64,000 nt of DNA from HK1 sp965221725 (GCA_965221725.1 OZ244909.1:868001-932000), one strand, 5' to 3'. Positions 9,589 through 19,224 are shown, counted from the stretch's first letter. The notes: generated from the sequence alone by a model not told the origin. A program made the numbers and translations.

Positions 9589-9945
9589 TCAGCGGAAATG
9601 GCCAGGGGCATGGCGACCACGTTGCTCGGCCACCCTGGATTCCAGAGACTCCGTGATCCAGGCGTTCAGACTCGTGCCCGATCGCGCGGCTTCCAGGTAG
9701 AGGTCGCGGTGCAGGTCCGGGTTCATTCGCAGGATCAATTTGCCGGAGAACGAACGGTCCGGATCCCGCCCCGCCTCCGCACATTGCTCCAGGTAGTCGT
9801 CGATCGCGTCGTGGAATGCATGTTCAATGTCATCCACCGAATCGGCCTCGAACGAGATGACGTCGCGTGTACTCAGCACTCGTCCGCACAGAACCCGGTC
9901 TTCCTCGTCGAAGGTGACCAGCGCTTCGTATCCTTTGTATTTCAT
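9589..9945 (-). CDS. hicB: HicB-family antitoxin
   Basis: A 118-residue protein. The N-terminal half (KYKGYEALVTFDEEDRVLCGRV, then ADSVDDIEHAFHDAIDDYLEQC) is the partially degraded RNase-H-like fold of HicB. The C-terminal half (FSGKLILRMNPDLHRDLYLEA...GTSLNAWITESL) is an RHH/HTH DNA-binding tail. HicB neutralises HicA and represses the operon. It overlaps the upstream hicA gene by 4 bp, in the toxin-first order usual for HicAB. Confidence 0.9.
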   Translation of the reverse strand: MKYKGYEALVTFDEEDRVLCGRVLSTRDVISFEADSVDDIEHAFHDAIDDYLEQCAEAGRDPDRSFSGKLILRMNPDLHRDLYLEAARSGTSLNAWITESLESRVAEQRGRHAPGHFR

Positions 9946-10196
9946 GGATTGATCCCCGATGCCATGAAGAAGTCACGCAGGTGTCGCACCTGATAGCGCC
10001 TGGCTTCCTTGCGCGGGTGCGGACGGTGGAAGTTGGCAAGCACTCCGTTCAACTCGAACCGGACCCGAGACCCGCGACCCTCCGTGATGCTGCTTCCGGC
10101 TGCAATCACCAGTTGCTCCACGTCCGACCATTTGACGTTCGTCGCGATCGGGTTCCGGAAGAGAGCGCCGAGGATGGTTCGATGTCTTCGGTTCAC
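9942..10196 (-). CDS. hicA: HicA-family mRNA interferase toxin
   Basis: An 84-residue HicA toxin. WSDVEQLVIAAGSSITEGRGSRVRFELNG followed by NFHRPHPRKEARRYQVRHLRDFF is the dsRBD-like HicA pattern. The usual GSH is GSR here, as in a recognised HicA subgroup, so activity should not be assumed. The gene lies immediately upstream of hicB on the minus strand. Confidence 0.85.
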   Translation of the reverse strand: MNRRHRTILGALFRNPIATNVKWSDVEQLVIAAGSSITEGRGSRVRFELNGVLANFHRPHPRKEARRYQVRHLRDFFMASGINP

Positions 10197-10312
10197 AATT
10201 GAATCATAGTATCAAAAACAGATACTGCCCCCCATCACCCAAGCGTTGCCGAACTGATAACGCAGTACCCGGAAATCGGCAATTCCCCTGCACACCCCTC
10301 CGGGCTCGGTCC

Positions 10313-10504
10313 CCCACCGAGGAGCTCGCGAGCGGGCGTCTGGTCGCGGTGCCGCTCGCAGGGGAGCGGCTGTCGACGCTTCGGCTGTGCCTGATCGCCC
10401 CCTCCGATCGCCGGCCGACGGTGGCCGGCCAGGCCATGGCGCAGCACATGCGGCGGGCGCTGGCGGAGTTCGGGAACGGCGGCGGCGCGGGAAGGGGCGC
10501 ATGA
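10313..10504 (+). pseudogene. 3' fragment of a LysR-type transcriptional regulator
   Basis: The frame from about 10313 to the TGA at 10504 reads EELASGRLVAVPL...GERLSTLRLCLIAPSDRRPT, matching the last ~60 residues of LysR-family substrate-binding domains. No HTH domain or start lies upstream, where hicA ends, so this is a truncated remnant. The rest of the 10197-10580 gap shows no other gene. Confidence 0.6.
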
Positions 10505-10580
10505 GCCGTACCCCGGAGGCGGATCGGGTATAGTTCCCGGCGTTCGACGCACCCCGATCACAGCGGACAGGCGATTCGCG

Positions 10581-11183
10581 ATGTCGCTCCTCCATGCGTT
10601 CATGCTGCTGATCCGTCCGCAGGCCGAGTGGGCCGCGATCCGTGATCGCCGCCACGGCGTGGCGGGCCCGTTCCTGCTGCATACCGCCCTCTTCGCGCTC
10701 ATTCCCGCCGTTGCCGGCTACGTCGGCACCACGCGGACCGGCTGGCAGATCGGCACCGGCGATGTGGTGCGCCTGACCGAGGAGAGCGCGTTGCGGATCG
10801 CGGTTCTCTACTACCTGGCGATGCTGGCCGCGACCTTCTGCGTCGCCTGGATGATCCACTGGATGAGCCGGACCTACGGGGCGAGTCAGCCGCTCGGACA
10901 GTGCTACGCGCTCGCCACCTACACCGCGACCCCGCTGTTCCTCGTCGGCGCGATGCAGCTCCAGCCCATCCTGTGGCTGAACCTTCTGGTCGGGCTGCCG
11001 GTGCTCGGCTACACCGTCTTTCTCTTCTACGCCGGGGTGCCGGTGATGATGGAGATCCCCGAGGAGCGCGGCTTCCTGTTCTCCTCCGCGGTCATGGCGT
11101 TCGGCCTGGTGGCGCTGGTGGCCATGCTCGCCATCAGCGTCCTGCTGTGGAGTTCGGGGTTCGGCCCGAGCTTCACGCACTGA
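10581..11183 (+). CDS. Yip1-family membrane protein
   Basis: A 200-residue integral membrane protein with about five hydrophobic helices. The start MSLLHAFMLLIRPQAEWAAI and the later FLFYAGVPVMMEIPEERGF are typical of bacterial Yip1-domain (DUF1282-like) proteins. Function is unknown; it is often found beside respiratory genes. It precedes the ccoNOQP block in the same direction and may be co-transcribed with it. Confidence 0.85.
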   Translation: MSLLHAFMLLIRPQAEWAAIRDRRHGVAGPFLLHTALFALIPAVAGYVGTTRTGWQIGTGDVVRLTEESALRIAVLYYLAMLAATFCVAWMIHWMSRTYGASQPLGQCYALATYTATPLFLVGAMQLQPILWLNLLVGLPVLGYTVFLFYAGVPVMMEIPEERGFLFSSAVMAFGLVALVAMLAISVLLWSSGFGPSFTH

Positions 11184-11216
11184 GCCCGCAAGACGCACCA
11201 CGGAGCCCGCACCGAG

Positions 11217-11354
11217 ATGCACGAGACCCGCAACCGCACCGTGGCAAGCCGGCTCGTGGCGATGACCACCGTGGCGATGACCCTCGCGGTAATGACCATG
11301 GACCGGGGCATCGTGGGGATGGCCCCGCCCGCGAGCCCCGGCGAGGAAGACTGA
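11217..11354 (+). CDS. Small hypothetical protein upstream of ccoN
   Basis: A 45-codon ORF with a Met/Val/Ala-rich hydrophobic centre (VAMTTVAMTLAVMT), between the Yip1 gene and ccoN and ending 6 bp before ccoN. It could be a one-helix membrane peptide of the oxidase operon. I recognise no homologue, and the frame may simply be a chance opening in GC-rich DNA. Confidence 0.35.
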   Translation: MHETRNRTVASRLVAMTTVAMTLAVMTMDRGIVGMAPPASPGEED

Positions 11355-11360
11355 CCCGAC

Positions 11361-12779
11361 ATGCGACCCGACACCTACAACGACACCGTGGTACGCCAGT
11401 TCGCGGTGATGACCATCGTGTGGGGCATCGTCGGCATGCTGGTCGGGGTGATCATCGCCGCGCAACTCGCGTGGCCGGCGCTCAATTTCGACCTCCCCTG
11501 GCTCACCTACGGGAGACTCCGGCCGCTGCACACCAACGCGGTCATCTTCGCGTTCGGGGGTTCGGCGCTGTTCGCGACCTCGTACTACGTGGTGCAGCGC
11601 ACCTGCCACGTGCGCCTGTTCTGCCGCCGCCTCGCGGCGTTCACCTTCTGGGGCTGGCAGGCGGTGATCGTGCTGGCCGCGGTCACCCTCCCCCTCGGCA
11701 TCACCCAGGGCAAGGAGTACGCGGAGCTGGAGTGGCCGATCGATATCCTCATCGCGGTGGTGTGGGTGGCCTACGCCGTCGTCTTCATCGGCACCATCGC
11801 CAAGCGTCGCGTGCGCCACATCTACGTGGCCAACTGGTTCTTCGCCGCCTTCATCCTCGCCGTCGCGATGCTGCACATCGTCAACAGCGCGGTCATTCCG
11901 GTCGGGCTGTGGAAGTCCTACTCTCTCTACGCTGGCGTTCAGGACGCGATGGTGCAGTGGTGGTACGGGCACAACGCGGTCGGTTTCTTCCTCACCGCCG
12001 GCTTCCTCGGCATCATGTACTACTTCGTGCCCAAGCAGGCGGGGCGCCCCATCTACTCCTACCGCCTGTCCATCGTGCACTTCTGGTCGCTGGTCTTCAC
12101 CTACATGTGGGCCGGCCCCCACCACCTGCACTACACCGCGCTCCCCGACTGGGCGCAGTCGCTCGGGATGGTGATGTCGCTCATCCTGCTCGCGCCGTCG
12201 TGGGGCGGGATGATCAACGGCATCATGACGCTGTCCGGCGCGTGGGAGAAGCTGCGCACGGACCCGGTGCTGCGCTTCCTGATCGTCTCGGTCTCCTTCT
12301 ACGGCATGTCCACCTTCGAAGGGCCGATGATGTCCATCAAGACCGTGAACGCACTCTCGCACTACACCGACTGGACCATCGGCCATGTGCACTCCGGCGC
12401 GCTCGGGTGGGTGGCGTTCATCTCCATCGGCGCGATGTACTACCTCATCCCGCGGCTGTTCGGCCGCGCGCTGTACAGCCAGCGGCTGGTGGAGACGCAC
12501 TTCTGGATCTCCACCGCCGGGATCGTGCTCTACATCACCTCCATGTGGGTGGCGGGCATCATGCAGGGGCTGATGTGGCGGGCGGTCAACGACGACGGGA
12601 CGCTGACCTACAGCTTCGTGGAGTCGGTGGAGGCGATGCACCCGTTCTACGTCATCCGCCTGCTCGGCGGGGTGCTGTTCTTCGCCGGCATGGTGGTGAT
12701 GGCCTGGAATCTGTGGAAGACGGTGCGGGGCGCGCCGCCGGCCCGGGCCCCGATCCCGGCGCCGGCGCCGGCGCACTGA
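11361..12779 (+). CDS. ccoN: cbb3-type cytochrome c oxidase subunit I
   Basis: The 472-residue catalytic subunit with ~12 membrane helices. The low-spin heme ligand region (LRPLHTNAVIF), the Tyr-His region of the active site (WWYGHNAVGFFLTAGF), the CuB histidines (AGPHHLHYT) and the heme b/b3 ligands (DWTIGHVHSGALGW) are all present. It reduces O2 to water at high affinity and pumps protons in the cytoplasmic membrane. Length and motif order are normal. It starts the ccoNOQP block. Confidence 0.97.
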   Translation: MRPDTYNDTVVRQFAVMTIVWGIVGMLVGVIIAAQLAWPALNFDLPWLTYGRLRPLHTNAVIFAFGGSALFATSYYVVQRTCHVRLFCRRLAAFTFWGWQAVIVLAAVTLPLGITQGKEYAELEWPIDILIAVVWVAYAVVFIGTIAKRRVRHIYVANWFFAAFILAVAMLHIVNSAVIPVGLWKSYSLYAGVQDAMVQWWYGHNAVGFFLTAGFLGIMYYFVPKQAGRPIYSYRLSIVHFWSLVFTYMWAGPHHLHYTALPDWAQSLGMVMSLILLAPSWGGMINGIMTLSGAWEKLRTDPVLRFLIVSVSFYGMSTFEGPMMSIKTVNALSHYTDWTIGHVHSGALGWVAFISIGAMYYLIPRLFGRALYSQRLVETHFWISTAGIVLYITSMWVAGIMQGLMWRAVNDDGTLTYSFVESVEAMHPFYVIRLLGGVLFFAGMVVMAWNLWKTVRGAPPARAPIPAPAPAH

Positions 12780-12839
12780 GAAACCGGCGAGCAGGTCGGA
12801 ATACGAACCGGCAGGCCCGAAAACGACGGAGAATCACCG

Positions 12840-13454
12840 GTGGCCCGAGGACACGAACGGATCGAGACCAACATCGCTCTGATGGTGATCCTGGTCCTCA
12901 TCGTGAGCAGCTTCGGGGGGCTGGTCACCATCCTGCCCCTGTTCAGCCAGAGCAACCTGCTGCAACCGGTCGAGGGGGTCGAGCCCTATCCGGCGCTCGC
13001 GCTCGCGGGCCGCGACGTCTACGTCCGCGAGGGCTGCTACGTCTGCCACTCGCAGATGATCCGCCCCTTCCGGGCCGAGACCGAGCGTTACGGCCACTAC
13101 TCGGTGGCCGGCGAGTTCGTCTACGACCGCCCGTTCCAGTGGGGCTCGCGGCGCGCCGGCCCGGATCTGCACCGGGTGGGGGGCCGGTACAGCGACGAAT
13201 GGCACCGCGTGCACCTGATCAATCCCCGCGACGTGGTACCGGAGTCGATCATGCCGGGCTATCCGTGGCTCGCCGAGAACGCACTCGACGGCGCGGCCGT
13301 GCAGGATCGGATGCGGGCGCTCCGCCGGCTCGGACACCCCTATACCGACGAACAGATCGAGGGCGCGGTGGAGGCGGTGGCCGGGCGCACCGAGATGGAC
13401 GCGATGATCGCCTACCTGCAAGGGCTCGGCACCGCGATCCGGACGAGGCGGTGA
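12840..13454 (+). CDS. ccoO: cbb3-type oxidase monoheme cytochrome c subunit II
   Basis: A 204-residue membrane-anchored cytochrome c. An N-terminal helix (ALMVILVLIVSSFGGLVTI) precedes the single heme-binding motif CYVCHSQMIRPF at ~66-70. SRRAGPDLHRVGGRYSDEWH and PESIMPGYPWL are typical CcoO segments, the latter carrying the distal Met ligand. GTG 12840 is the start that retains the membrane anchor. Confidence 0.96.
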   Translation: MARGHERIETNIALMVILVLIVSSFGGLVTILPLFSQSNLLQPVEGVEPYPALALAGRDVYVREGCYVCHSQMIRPFRAETERYGHYSVAGEFVYDRPFQWGSRRAGPDLHRVGGRYSDEWHRVHLINPRDVVPESIMPGYPWLAENALDGAAVQDRMRALRRLGHPYTDEQIEGAVEAVAGRTEMDAMIAYLQGLGTAIRTRR

Positions 13455-13674
13455 AGGTGATGGATGGTGCCCGGTATGTGGCGGCGCGGCGGGCGGACGC
13501 TTCCGGGGAGGGGCGGGAAGTGAAAATGATGCGGTGCCGGACATTCCCACCGGGACGGGCCCACCTCCCGCAATGGCCCCGGACCGACGCTCCCGAGGCC
13601 GGAATTCCGTCGGAGGCGCGCCATGGGTCGGCCTCCCGGCGCGTCAGCGGACATTGCTTCGGCGGGCACCGCTG

Positions 13675-13857
13675 ATGGACGCCGGATTCCTGCACGGACT
13701 GTGGACTGCGGCCATGCTCGTCGTCTTCGCGGCCATCGTGGGGTGGGCATGGAGCGGACGGCGACGACGCGACTTCGAGGAAGCGGCGCGTCTCCCGCTG
13801 GAGGAAGCGGAGGAAGGCGCCACGGACCCGCAACCCGAGGAGGCCCGCCACGGGTAA
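13675..13857 (+). CDS. ccoQ: cbb3-type oxidase subunit CcoQ
   Basis: A 60-residue single-helix protein (HGLWTAAMLVVFAAIVGWAW) with a charged tail (RRRRDFEEAARLPLEE). The size, topology, FEEAA-type tail and position between ccoO and ccoP fit CcoQ (FixQ). The 220-bp spacer after ccoO is longer than usual and holds no clear gene. Confidence 0.88.
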   Translation: MDAGFLHGLWTAAMLVVFAAIVGWAWSGRRRRDFEEAARLPLEEAEEGATDPQPEEARHG

Positions 13858-13875
13858 CTGTCATGGGTAGCTGTC

Positions 13876-14784
13876 ATGGGTAACTTCAGCGAAGGCTTCT
13901 GGAACATCTTCATCATCGTCTGCACGCTCGGCGGGATCCTCTGGCTGTACCTGCTGACGGTGCGGAACATGGGCATCCGCCGGCCCGCCGGGAGCGGCGA
14001 GGTCGAGACCACGAAGCATGTGTGGGACGAGGATCTCGCGGAGCTGAACAATCCGCTCCCGCGCTGGTGGGTGGTGCTGTTCCACGCGACGCTCGCCTTC
14101 GGGGTGATCTACCTGATGATCTACCCCGGCCTCGGCTCGAACTCGATGTTCCTCGGGTGGACGCAGGTCAAGGAGTACGAGGAGGAGATGGCGCGGGCGG
14201 AAGCGCGCTACGGACCAATCTTCGAGCAGTACCTGAACATGCCCATCGAGGCGGTGGCAGCCGACCCGAAAGCATTGCGCATCGGCGAGCGTCTCTTCGC
14301 GAGCTACTGCGCGGTGTGCCACGGCTCCGACGCAGGCGGCGTGCGCGGCTTCCCGAACCTGCGCGACGACGTCTGGCAGTGGGGCGGCGAGCCCGCGCAG
14401 ATCAGGACCAGCATCCTCGCCGGACGCACCGCGGTGATGCCGGGGTGGCGGGACGCGCTCGGCGGCGATGCCGGCGTGGACGCGACGATGGCCTACGTAT
14501 TCTCGCTCTCCGGCCGGGAAGTGGATGCGGCGAAGGCCGCGGCCGGCAAGGAGAAGTACGACGCCGTCTGCGTCGCCTGCCACGGGGCGGACGGCGCCGG
14601 CAACCCTGCCCTCGGGGCGCCGAACCTCGCCGACGACGTATGGCTCTATGGCGGCTCGGAAGCGGATGTGCGCCACAGCATCGCGGAAGGACGCCAAGGC
14701 CGGATGCCGGCCCACGAAGACTTCCTCGGCGAAGCCCGCGTCCACGTGCTCGCAGCCTGGGTGTGGAGCCTCTCGAACCGCTGA
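13876..14784 (+). CDS. ccoP: cbb3-type oxidase diheme cytochrome c subunit III
   Basis: A 302-residue protein with an FixP-like N-terminus containing two helices and NPLPRWWVVLFHATLAFG, a diagnostic CcoP motif. Two cytochrome c domains follow with CAVCH (~145) and CVACH (~231). It passes electrons from soluble cytochrome c via CcoO to CcoN. It begins 18 bp after ccoQ and ends the block. Confidence 0.96.
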   Translation: MGNFSEGFWNIFIIVCTLGGILWLYLLTVRNMGIRRPAGSGEVETTKHVWDEDLAELNNPLPRWWVVLFHATLAFGVIYLMIYPGLGSNSMFLGWTQVKEYEEEMARAEARYGPIFEQYLNMPIEAVAADPKALRIGERLFASYCAVCHGSDAGGVRGFPNLRDDVWQWGGEPAQIRTSILAGRTAVMPGWRDALGGDAGVDATMAYVFSLSGREVDAAKAAAGKEKYDAVCVACHGADGAGNPALGAPNLADDVWLYGGSEADVRHSIAEGRQGRMPAHEDFLGEARVHVLAAWVWSLSNR

Positions 14785-14867
14785 CGACGCGGTGCGGAAC
14801 CTGTCAACGCCGATGAGACACCGAGGCTCACGATTTAGTGAGCATTGTGCGGTGTCGTGGCCGCGGT

Positions 14868-15231
14868 GGGTGGGTTGATCCGCGGTGCTCAGTTTCCCAT
14901 CCTCGCCCACTTGCCAGCCAGCAAAGGCGAGGGCTTCGTTCACGTGACGGCGGCGTGAATCGAAGATGTCGGTCTCTGCGCGGTAGCGCACGGGATCCAT
15001 CGCCTCCCGCACGAAGTACAGCACGGCATTACCGCATTGATCGTGGTCCTGGCGGGCCTTGAGCGCTTCGAAAAGATGATGGCGTTTCGTCGTCGTGGGG
15101 GATGGGTCGCGAATTTTACACGCGACCAAGAGTCGCCCGATTTCGTTCCGCTTCAGGCCGGCGTCGGTATCACCAAGTACATCGCAGAGCGCTTCCAATA
15201 CGTTCGGTGGAAAAGCAGGATGTGCCGGCAT
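14868..15231 (-). pseudogene. 5' fragment of a TIGR02391-family gene
   Basis: The minus-strand frame from ATG 15231 reads FPPNVLEALCDVLGDTD, EIGRLLVACKIRDP, KRHHLFEALKAR and FVREAMDPVRY, the N-terminal domain of TIGR02391 ('hypothetical Ymh') proteins. Similarity ends after ~120 residues. The frame then continues only as the antisense of ccoP. The C-terminal half of the family is therefore missing. Confidence 0.65.
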
Positions 15232-15344
15232 GTGCTTCTCCCGGCGGCGTTGGTCGCTCCTCAAGCCGGCTGGAACGCCGGTGACTGGATCGGTGACGGC
15301 GAAGCGCCCTTGTGGCCGACAAAAAATGGTCCTGGTGAGCGAGT

Positions 15345-15440
15345 GCCCCAACTGGATTTTTCGGCTTCAATGAGGGGGTCGAAGTTCCAGGGCAGGAGCT
15401 CGTGGATCCGGCACCGAGGATGCCCGGCCGCGACCTTCCA
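15345..15440 (-). pseudogene. C-terminal scrap of an IS66-family transposase
   Basis: On the minus strand one frame gives RIHELLPWNFDPLIEAEK, matching the end of IS66 TnpC proteins (RIDELLPW...). No start, no rest of the transposase and no terminal repeats are seen. The surrounding 15232-15614 stretch holds no intact gene. Confidence 0.5.
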
Positions 15441-15614
15441 ACAGATTGAAGTCGCGACCGGCGATGCCTCTCGATCTCGCGATGCTCGGCGAGTCCGGTG
15501 TCAGACCAAGCACTTGACCAAGCCGATACCGGCGCTATTCTCTCTCTGGGGCAGGAGTCGGCCCCCGCTGCGGTGGACATTTCCGGTGCGGTGCGGACGA
15601 GGAGCGGGATAACC

Positions 15615-15857
15615 ATGACGCGACGCGTGAACGTCGGGGAGGCCAAGACCCACCTGTCGGCGCTGCTGGCCGAGGTGGAAGCAGGCGAAGATCTGGTGAT
15701 CTGCCGGGGCGCGACGCCGGTCGCCCATGTGACGCGGATCGCCGATGCGGACGAGCATGCCGCGCTCAGCGCGACGCTTCGACGTGAGCGGGCGAAGCAG
15801 AAGGCGGTGACCACCTCCGAGATTCTGTCCTGGCGCCACGAGGGACACACGCGCTGA
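15615..15857 (+). CDS. Phd/YefM-type antitoxin
   Basis: An 80-residue antitoxin. RRVNVGEAKTHLSALLAEVEAGEDLVICRGATPVAHV is the canonical Phd/YefM DNA-binding fold, followed by a charged tail that would wrap the toxin. ATG 15615 is preferred because it begins directly at this motif. The stop overlaps the downstream PIN toxin start (TGATG), indicating translational coupling. Confidence 0.88.
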   Translation: MTRRVNVGEAKTHLSALLAEVEAGEDLVICRGATPVAHVTRIADADEHAALSATLRRERAKQKAVTTSEILSWRHEGHTR

Positions 15858-16261
15858 TGACCTTCGTCGCCGACGCCTCGGTCGCGGCCGCGTGGGTGCT
15901 GCCCGATGAGGAAGCGGCGATTGCCGATCTCGCGCTGGAACGGCTCGGTAAGGAAGCAGCGAAGGTGCCGGATGCCTTCTGGGACGAGCTGCGCAATCTG
16001 CTGCTGTCGGCCGAGCGCCGGGGACGCATCGATGCACGGCATGCCGACGCCTCCATGGCGCGGCTGCGCCGACTTCGCATCCAGCGTGCGGGCGATGGCC
16101 GCGACGACCGGGCGGTCATGGCGCTGGCGCGCATCCACCGCCTCACCGCCTACGATGCGAGCTATCTGGCGCTCGCGATTCGGGAAGGCTGCGCGCTCGC
16201 GAGTCTCGATCGGCGGCTGAACGAGGCGGCGGTGGCCGAAGGGGTGCCGCTGTTCGCTTGA
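15857..16261 (+). CDS. vapC: VapC-family PIN-domain toxin
   Basis: A 134-residue PIN nuclease. FVADASVAAAWVLPDE holds the first Asp, and LTAYDASYLALAIREGCALASLD carries the YD.SYLALA motif and the last acidic residues. It is coupled to the antitoxin just upstream. Confidence 0.88.
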   Translation: MTFVADASVAAAWVLPDEEAAIADLALERLGKEAAKVPDAFWDELRNLLLSAERRGRIDARHADASMARLRRLRIQRAGDGRDDRAVMALARIHRLTAYDASYLALAIREGCALASLDRRLNEAAVAEGVPLFA

Positions 16262-16329
16262 GTTGACCGGAGGCTGGTCCGCAATGGCGGCAGGGAACTG
16301 ATCGAATTGGAACGGACAGGGGAGGCGCC

Positions 16330-16707
16330 ATGACCGAAATGCGTTGGCACGAGATCTGGAGGGACCAGTGCGCGGCGGCCGAGTCCATCCGGCTGCAATT
16401 CGGTATCGCCGATGCCTTCGACTACGCGGTCGACGAGAAACTGATGAACTTTGCGGCAGCGGCGGAGGCACACCCCGAGTTCGCCCAGGCGCTGCCGCAA
16501 TTCGTCTCGGAGCTCAGGCGCATGTTCACGCCCGAGGAAATCGAGGCGCACCTGGCGCGGGTCGAGAGCGCACGCCTCCAGAGAGCCATGGACGCGATGG
16601 ACGTCTACGATCCGGAGCTGGACGACCTTGCCGCCTCGGAAGCGGAGGCGCGCCGCTTCGAGTGCGTCAAGGAGTGGCTTACCGCTCCGGCGCTCGGGAC
16701 CTCTTGA
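16330..16707 (+). CDS. Hypothetical protein
   Basis: A 125-residue acidic, mainly helical protein (EIWRDQCAAAESIRLQFGIADAF...). I recognise no family. A GGAGG-type ribosome site lies 6 bp before ATG 16330. It sits between a VapBC-like pair and a membrane protein gene, so it may be an accessory gene. Confidence 0.55.
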   Translation: MTEMRWHEIWRDQCAAAESIRLQFGIADAFDYAVDEKLMNFAAAAEAHPEFAQALPQFVSELRRMFTPEEIEAHLARVESARLQRAMDAMDVYDPELDDLAASEAEARRFECVKEWLTAPALGTS

Positions 16708-16743
16708 GGCAGCGCACCGGCCGGCAGACGGGATTGCCGAGAC

Positions 16744-17754
16744 ATGAACCGCGCGCAGCCACCCGACCGAAGACCACCCTTCGATGACTTCGACGCGCCC
16801 CTCACTTGTCAACTCGTCATAGACGGGTTAGACCGATATCTGACGGGTGCACGCGAGCGCATCGACCCGTTCGTCGACGCACACTTCTCCTTCTCCGGGA
16901 CCCTCAAGCTGCACCGGCACGCGGTGGGTCGGGACATGCTGCGTGCCCCGGCCAATGTCGCATTGGCCATCCCGCAGTTCGGGCTGATGGCCGGTTCGAA
17001 ACTCGCACGACGCGCGGGGTGGGAACGCGGCGCGCACTGGATGGGGGCGCGGCAGATCGTCATGGAGACCGCTGTCGTGCGCGAGATCCAGTGGCTCGTC
17101 CACACCGAGCTGTTTCAACTTCCATACCGACAAAGCGCGCGAGCATCGACCCGCGACGCCCTGACCGAGGCGGTGTTTGCCGATCGGCGCATCGAGAGCG
17201 TGAGCCGTCTCACGCTCGAGGCCATCGCACGGCACACGAACGATCCCGAATATCGAAGAAACCTCGAACGCAAGCTCACCGAGTACACCAGGAGCCGGGA
17301 AGCGGCGGCGGAAATCACCGCCGCGATCATCACTGCCGCCGTCGGCGCCGTCGCGTTCAATCAGATGACGCCCAGCGTGATGAGCCTGGGACCCGCGGCT
17401 GCCGCTGCCGCTGCGCAGTCTGCTGCGATCGCAGGGTTTCCCCTCGGCACTACCCTGGGCGGCGTCTGGTACGGCCTGTTTCCGGCGAGCGCAGGCGTGG
17501 CGACGACGGTGGCCGTCACCGGCGCCCTCGCGCTCGCGATGGCCCCGATCTGCGCTTTCGCCGGGGTCGTTGCCGACCCCGCACAGCGCGCTCTCGGGAT
17601 GCACCGGCGACGGCTCGGCAAGCTGATTGACGCGATCGGAAGCGACCTGAAAGGAGAAGGCCCCCAAGAGTTCGAGGTGCGCGATCACTACGTCATGCGC
17701 GTCCTGGACTTCGTCGAGGCGCTGCGCTTTGCCTGGCGCCTGGCGCTCGGCTAG
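16744..17754 (+). CDS. Hypothetical membrane protein (DUF6635-like)
   Basis: A 336-residue protein with a soluble N-terminal half and two Ala/Gly-rich hydrophobic segments near residues 185-280 (ITAAIITAAVGAVAF and TTVAVTGALALAMAPICAFAGVV). The C-terminus is FVEALRFAWRLALG. The overall layout resembles the DUF6635 family, a weak memory-based assignment. No catalytic motif is evident. It may share a transcript with the preceding hypothetical gene. Confidence 0.6.
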   Translation: MNRAQPPDRRPPFDDFDAPLTCQLVIDGLDRYLTGARERIDPFVDAHFSFSGTLKLHRHAVGRDMLRAPANVALAIPQFGLMAGSKLARRAGWERGAHWMGARQIVMETAVVREIQWLVHTELFQLPYRQSARASTRDALTEAVFADRRIESVSRLTLEAIARHTNDPEYRRNLERKLTEYTRSREAAAEITAAIITAAVGAVAFNQMTPSVMSLGPAAAAAAAQSAAIAGFPLGTTLGGVWYGLFPASAGVATTVAVTGALALAMAPICAFAGVVADPAQRALGMHRRRLGKLIDAIGSDLKGEGPQEFEVRDHYVMRVLDFVEALRFAWRLALG

Positions 17755-18139
17755 ACCGGCTGTAGTCGATGGCCTGCATCGCGTGAGCGTGGGCCCAGTA
17801 TGGGGGACATCCCTTACCGCTCTCCATGTGGCGAATGCTGGCGCCTGGGCGCTCGTGGATGAATGGCCGGGAACCCCCTGAAGCCGAAAATCCGACGAAC
17901 TGTCAATGAGTTGCCTTGTCTCACCGCGGGGAACTTCGGCTTGGATTGCTGCGGAGGAGCATTCTGGAGCTGCACTGCAGCACCGATTCGGCTGGCCCGT
18001 GGGCGGGGACCATCATTCCCGGAGTCGAAGGTTGCTATCGGGGTGAGTTGCCGGCAGACCTCATCCTGCGGGCGATTGCCATTCGCACAGATTATTCCGT
18101 CATCGGTGATTTCGGACCGTTGGATGGTCGAGGGAGATG

Positions 18140-18981
18140 TGCGGCCCTCGGTCTCGGTCTGGTCGAGGGTCTGACCGAGGCGGGTGAACTCGGCGTCGGT
18201 CAGGAAGCGCTCGCGTTTGCGCGGTGGATACTGCGTGAGGGTGCGACAGGGGTTGCAGCCCTCGGACACCAGGCCCCAGTCGGCGGCGCGTCGGTACATC
18301 AGGGTGAGGGTGCGCACCACGGTATTGGCGGTGGCGGGGGTGGCGTGCAGGCGGTGGTGGAGGACAAGGACCTCGGCCCGCTCGACGGATGCTGCTTGTA
18401 GCGCCGGACCGCCCGACAGGGATTCCGCTCAGGCGGGACCAGCACCCACGTCTCGGCCAGGGTCAGCATCACCGAGAGGGTCCGGACCACCGCATTGGCG
18501 GTGGTGGGGGTGGCACGGAGTCGGTGATGCAGCGCCGCGACCTCGGCCCGTCCGACGCTACCCAATGTCATCACCCCGAGCACGGGCAGGATGTGGCGGT
18601 CGAAGTGGCCTCGGTACGTCCTCGCAGTATTCGGCTTGCAGTGCGTTTGCACATGCACGCGCAGGAAGCGCTCGGCCAACGCCGCCACGGTCAGCGGAGG
18701 CACGGGAGGCGCAGGCGTCGGGGCCTCGCCCCGCTTGAGGCGGTCGATGACGACGGCTGCCTGTTTCCGTGCCGCCTCGGTCGCCAGGACCCCGTGGCGC
18801 CCCAGCGTCACCCACTTCAGCCCCGCCGGGCCTCTCGACCGCACCACGTAACACTTCCGCCCGGTCGCGTGGACCCGCACTCCGAACCCGGCGAGGTCAC
18901 GGTCCCAGAACGGGGTATCCTTTCGACCGCAAGGGCGTCGACCGTGCGCTTGGTGAGTCGGAGGGTGCTTCGCTTCGGCAT
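18140..18981 (-). pseudogene. Degraded tyrosine recombinase (phage-type integrase)
   Basis: ATG 18981 begins MPKRSTLRLTKRTVDALAVE, a standard integrase start. After a frameshift near 18925 the frame continues with FWDRDLAGFGVRVHATGRK and a SAM-like core-binding domain. The core-binding segment is then present twice, as LHHRLRATPTTANAVVRTLS and, further on, LHHRLHATPATANTVVRTLT. This suggests fusion of two recombinase genes. The catalytic domain (R..HxxR..Y) is missing beyond FLTDAEFTRLGQTLD. No attachment site was found. Confidence 0.7.
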
Positions 18982-19224
18982 GACGAGGCTCCGCTGATAT
19001 CGGATGGCGGCCGCCGAGGTGCGATCGGATTCCCGAAACGAGATCGAAAAATCCGTCATCAAACCGCACATGTCCGGCCTCCATTCGGCGGGCATTGAGG
19101 CGCACACCTGACCAGGATGCAAGGGGCTCAAGGATGACAACGACCGCAGGAAACGCTACACGTCCAGCGTATTCTCATCTCGCGACGATGCCGGTCGAAG
19201 GTCCGCGCAGGTGGAAATGACATA

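Noticed and set aside
10901..13675. A 924-codon open frame over the ccoN-ccoO region and an 854-codon antisense frame
   Set aside because: Both are shadows of ccoN and ccoO; their translations are low-complexity Arg/His/Pro-rich.
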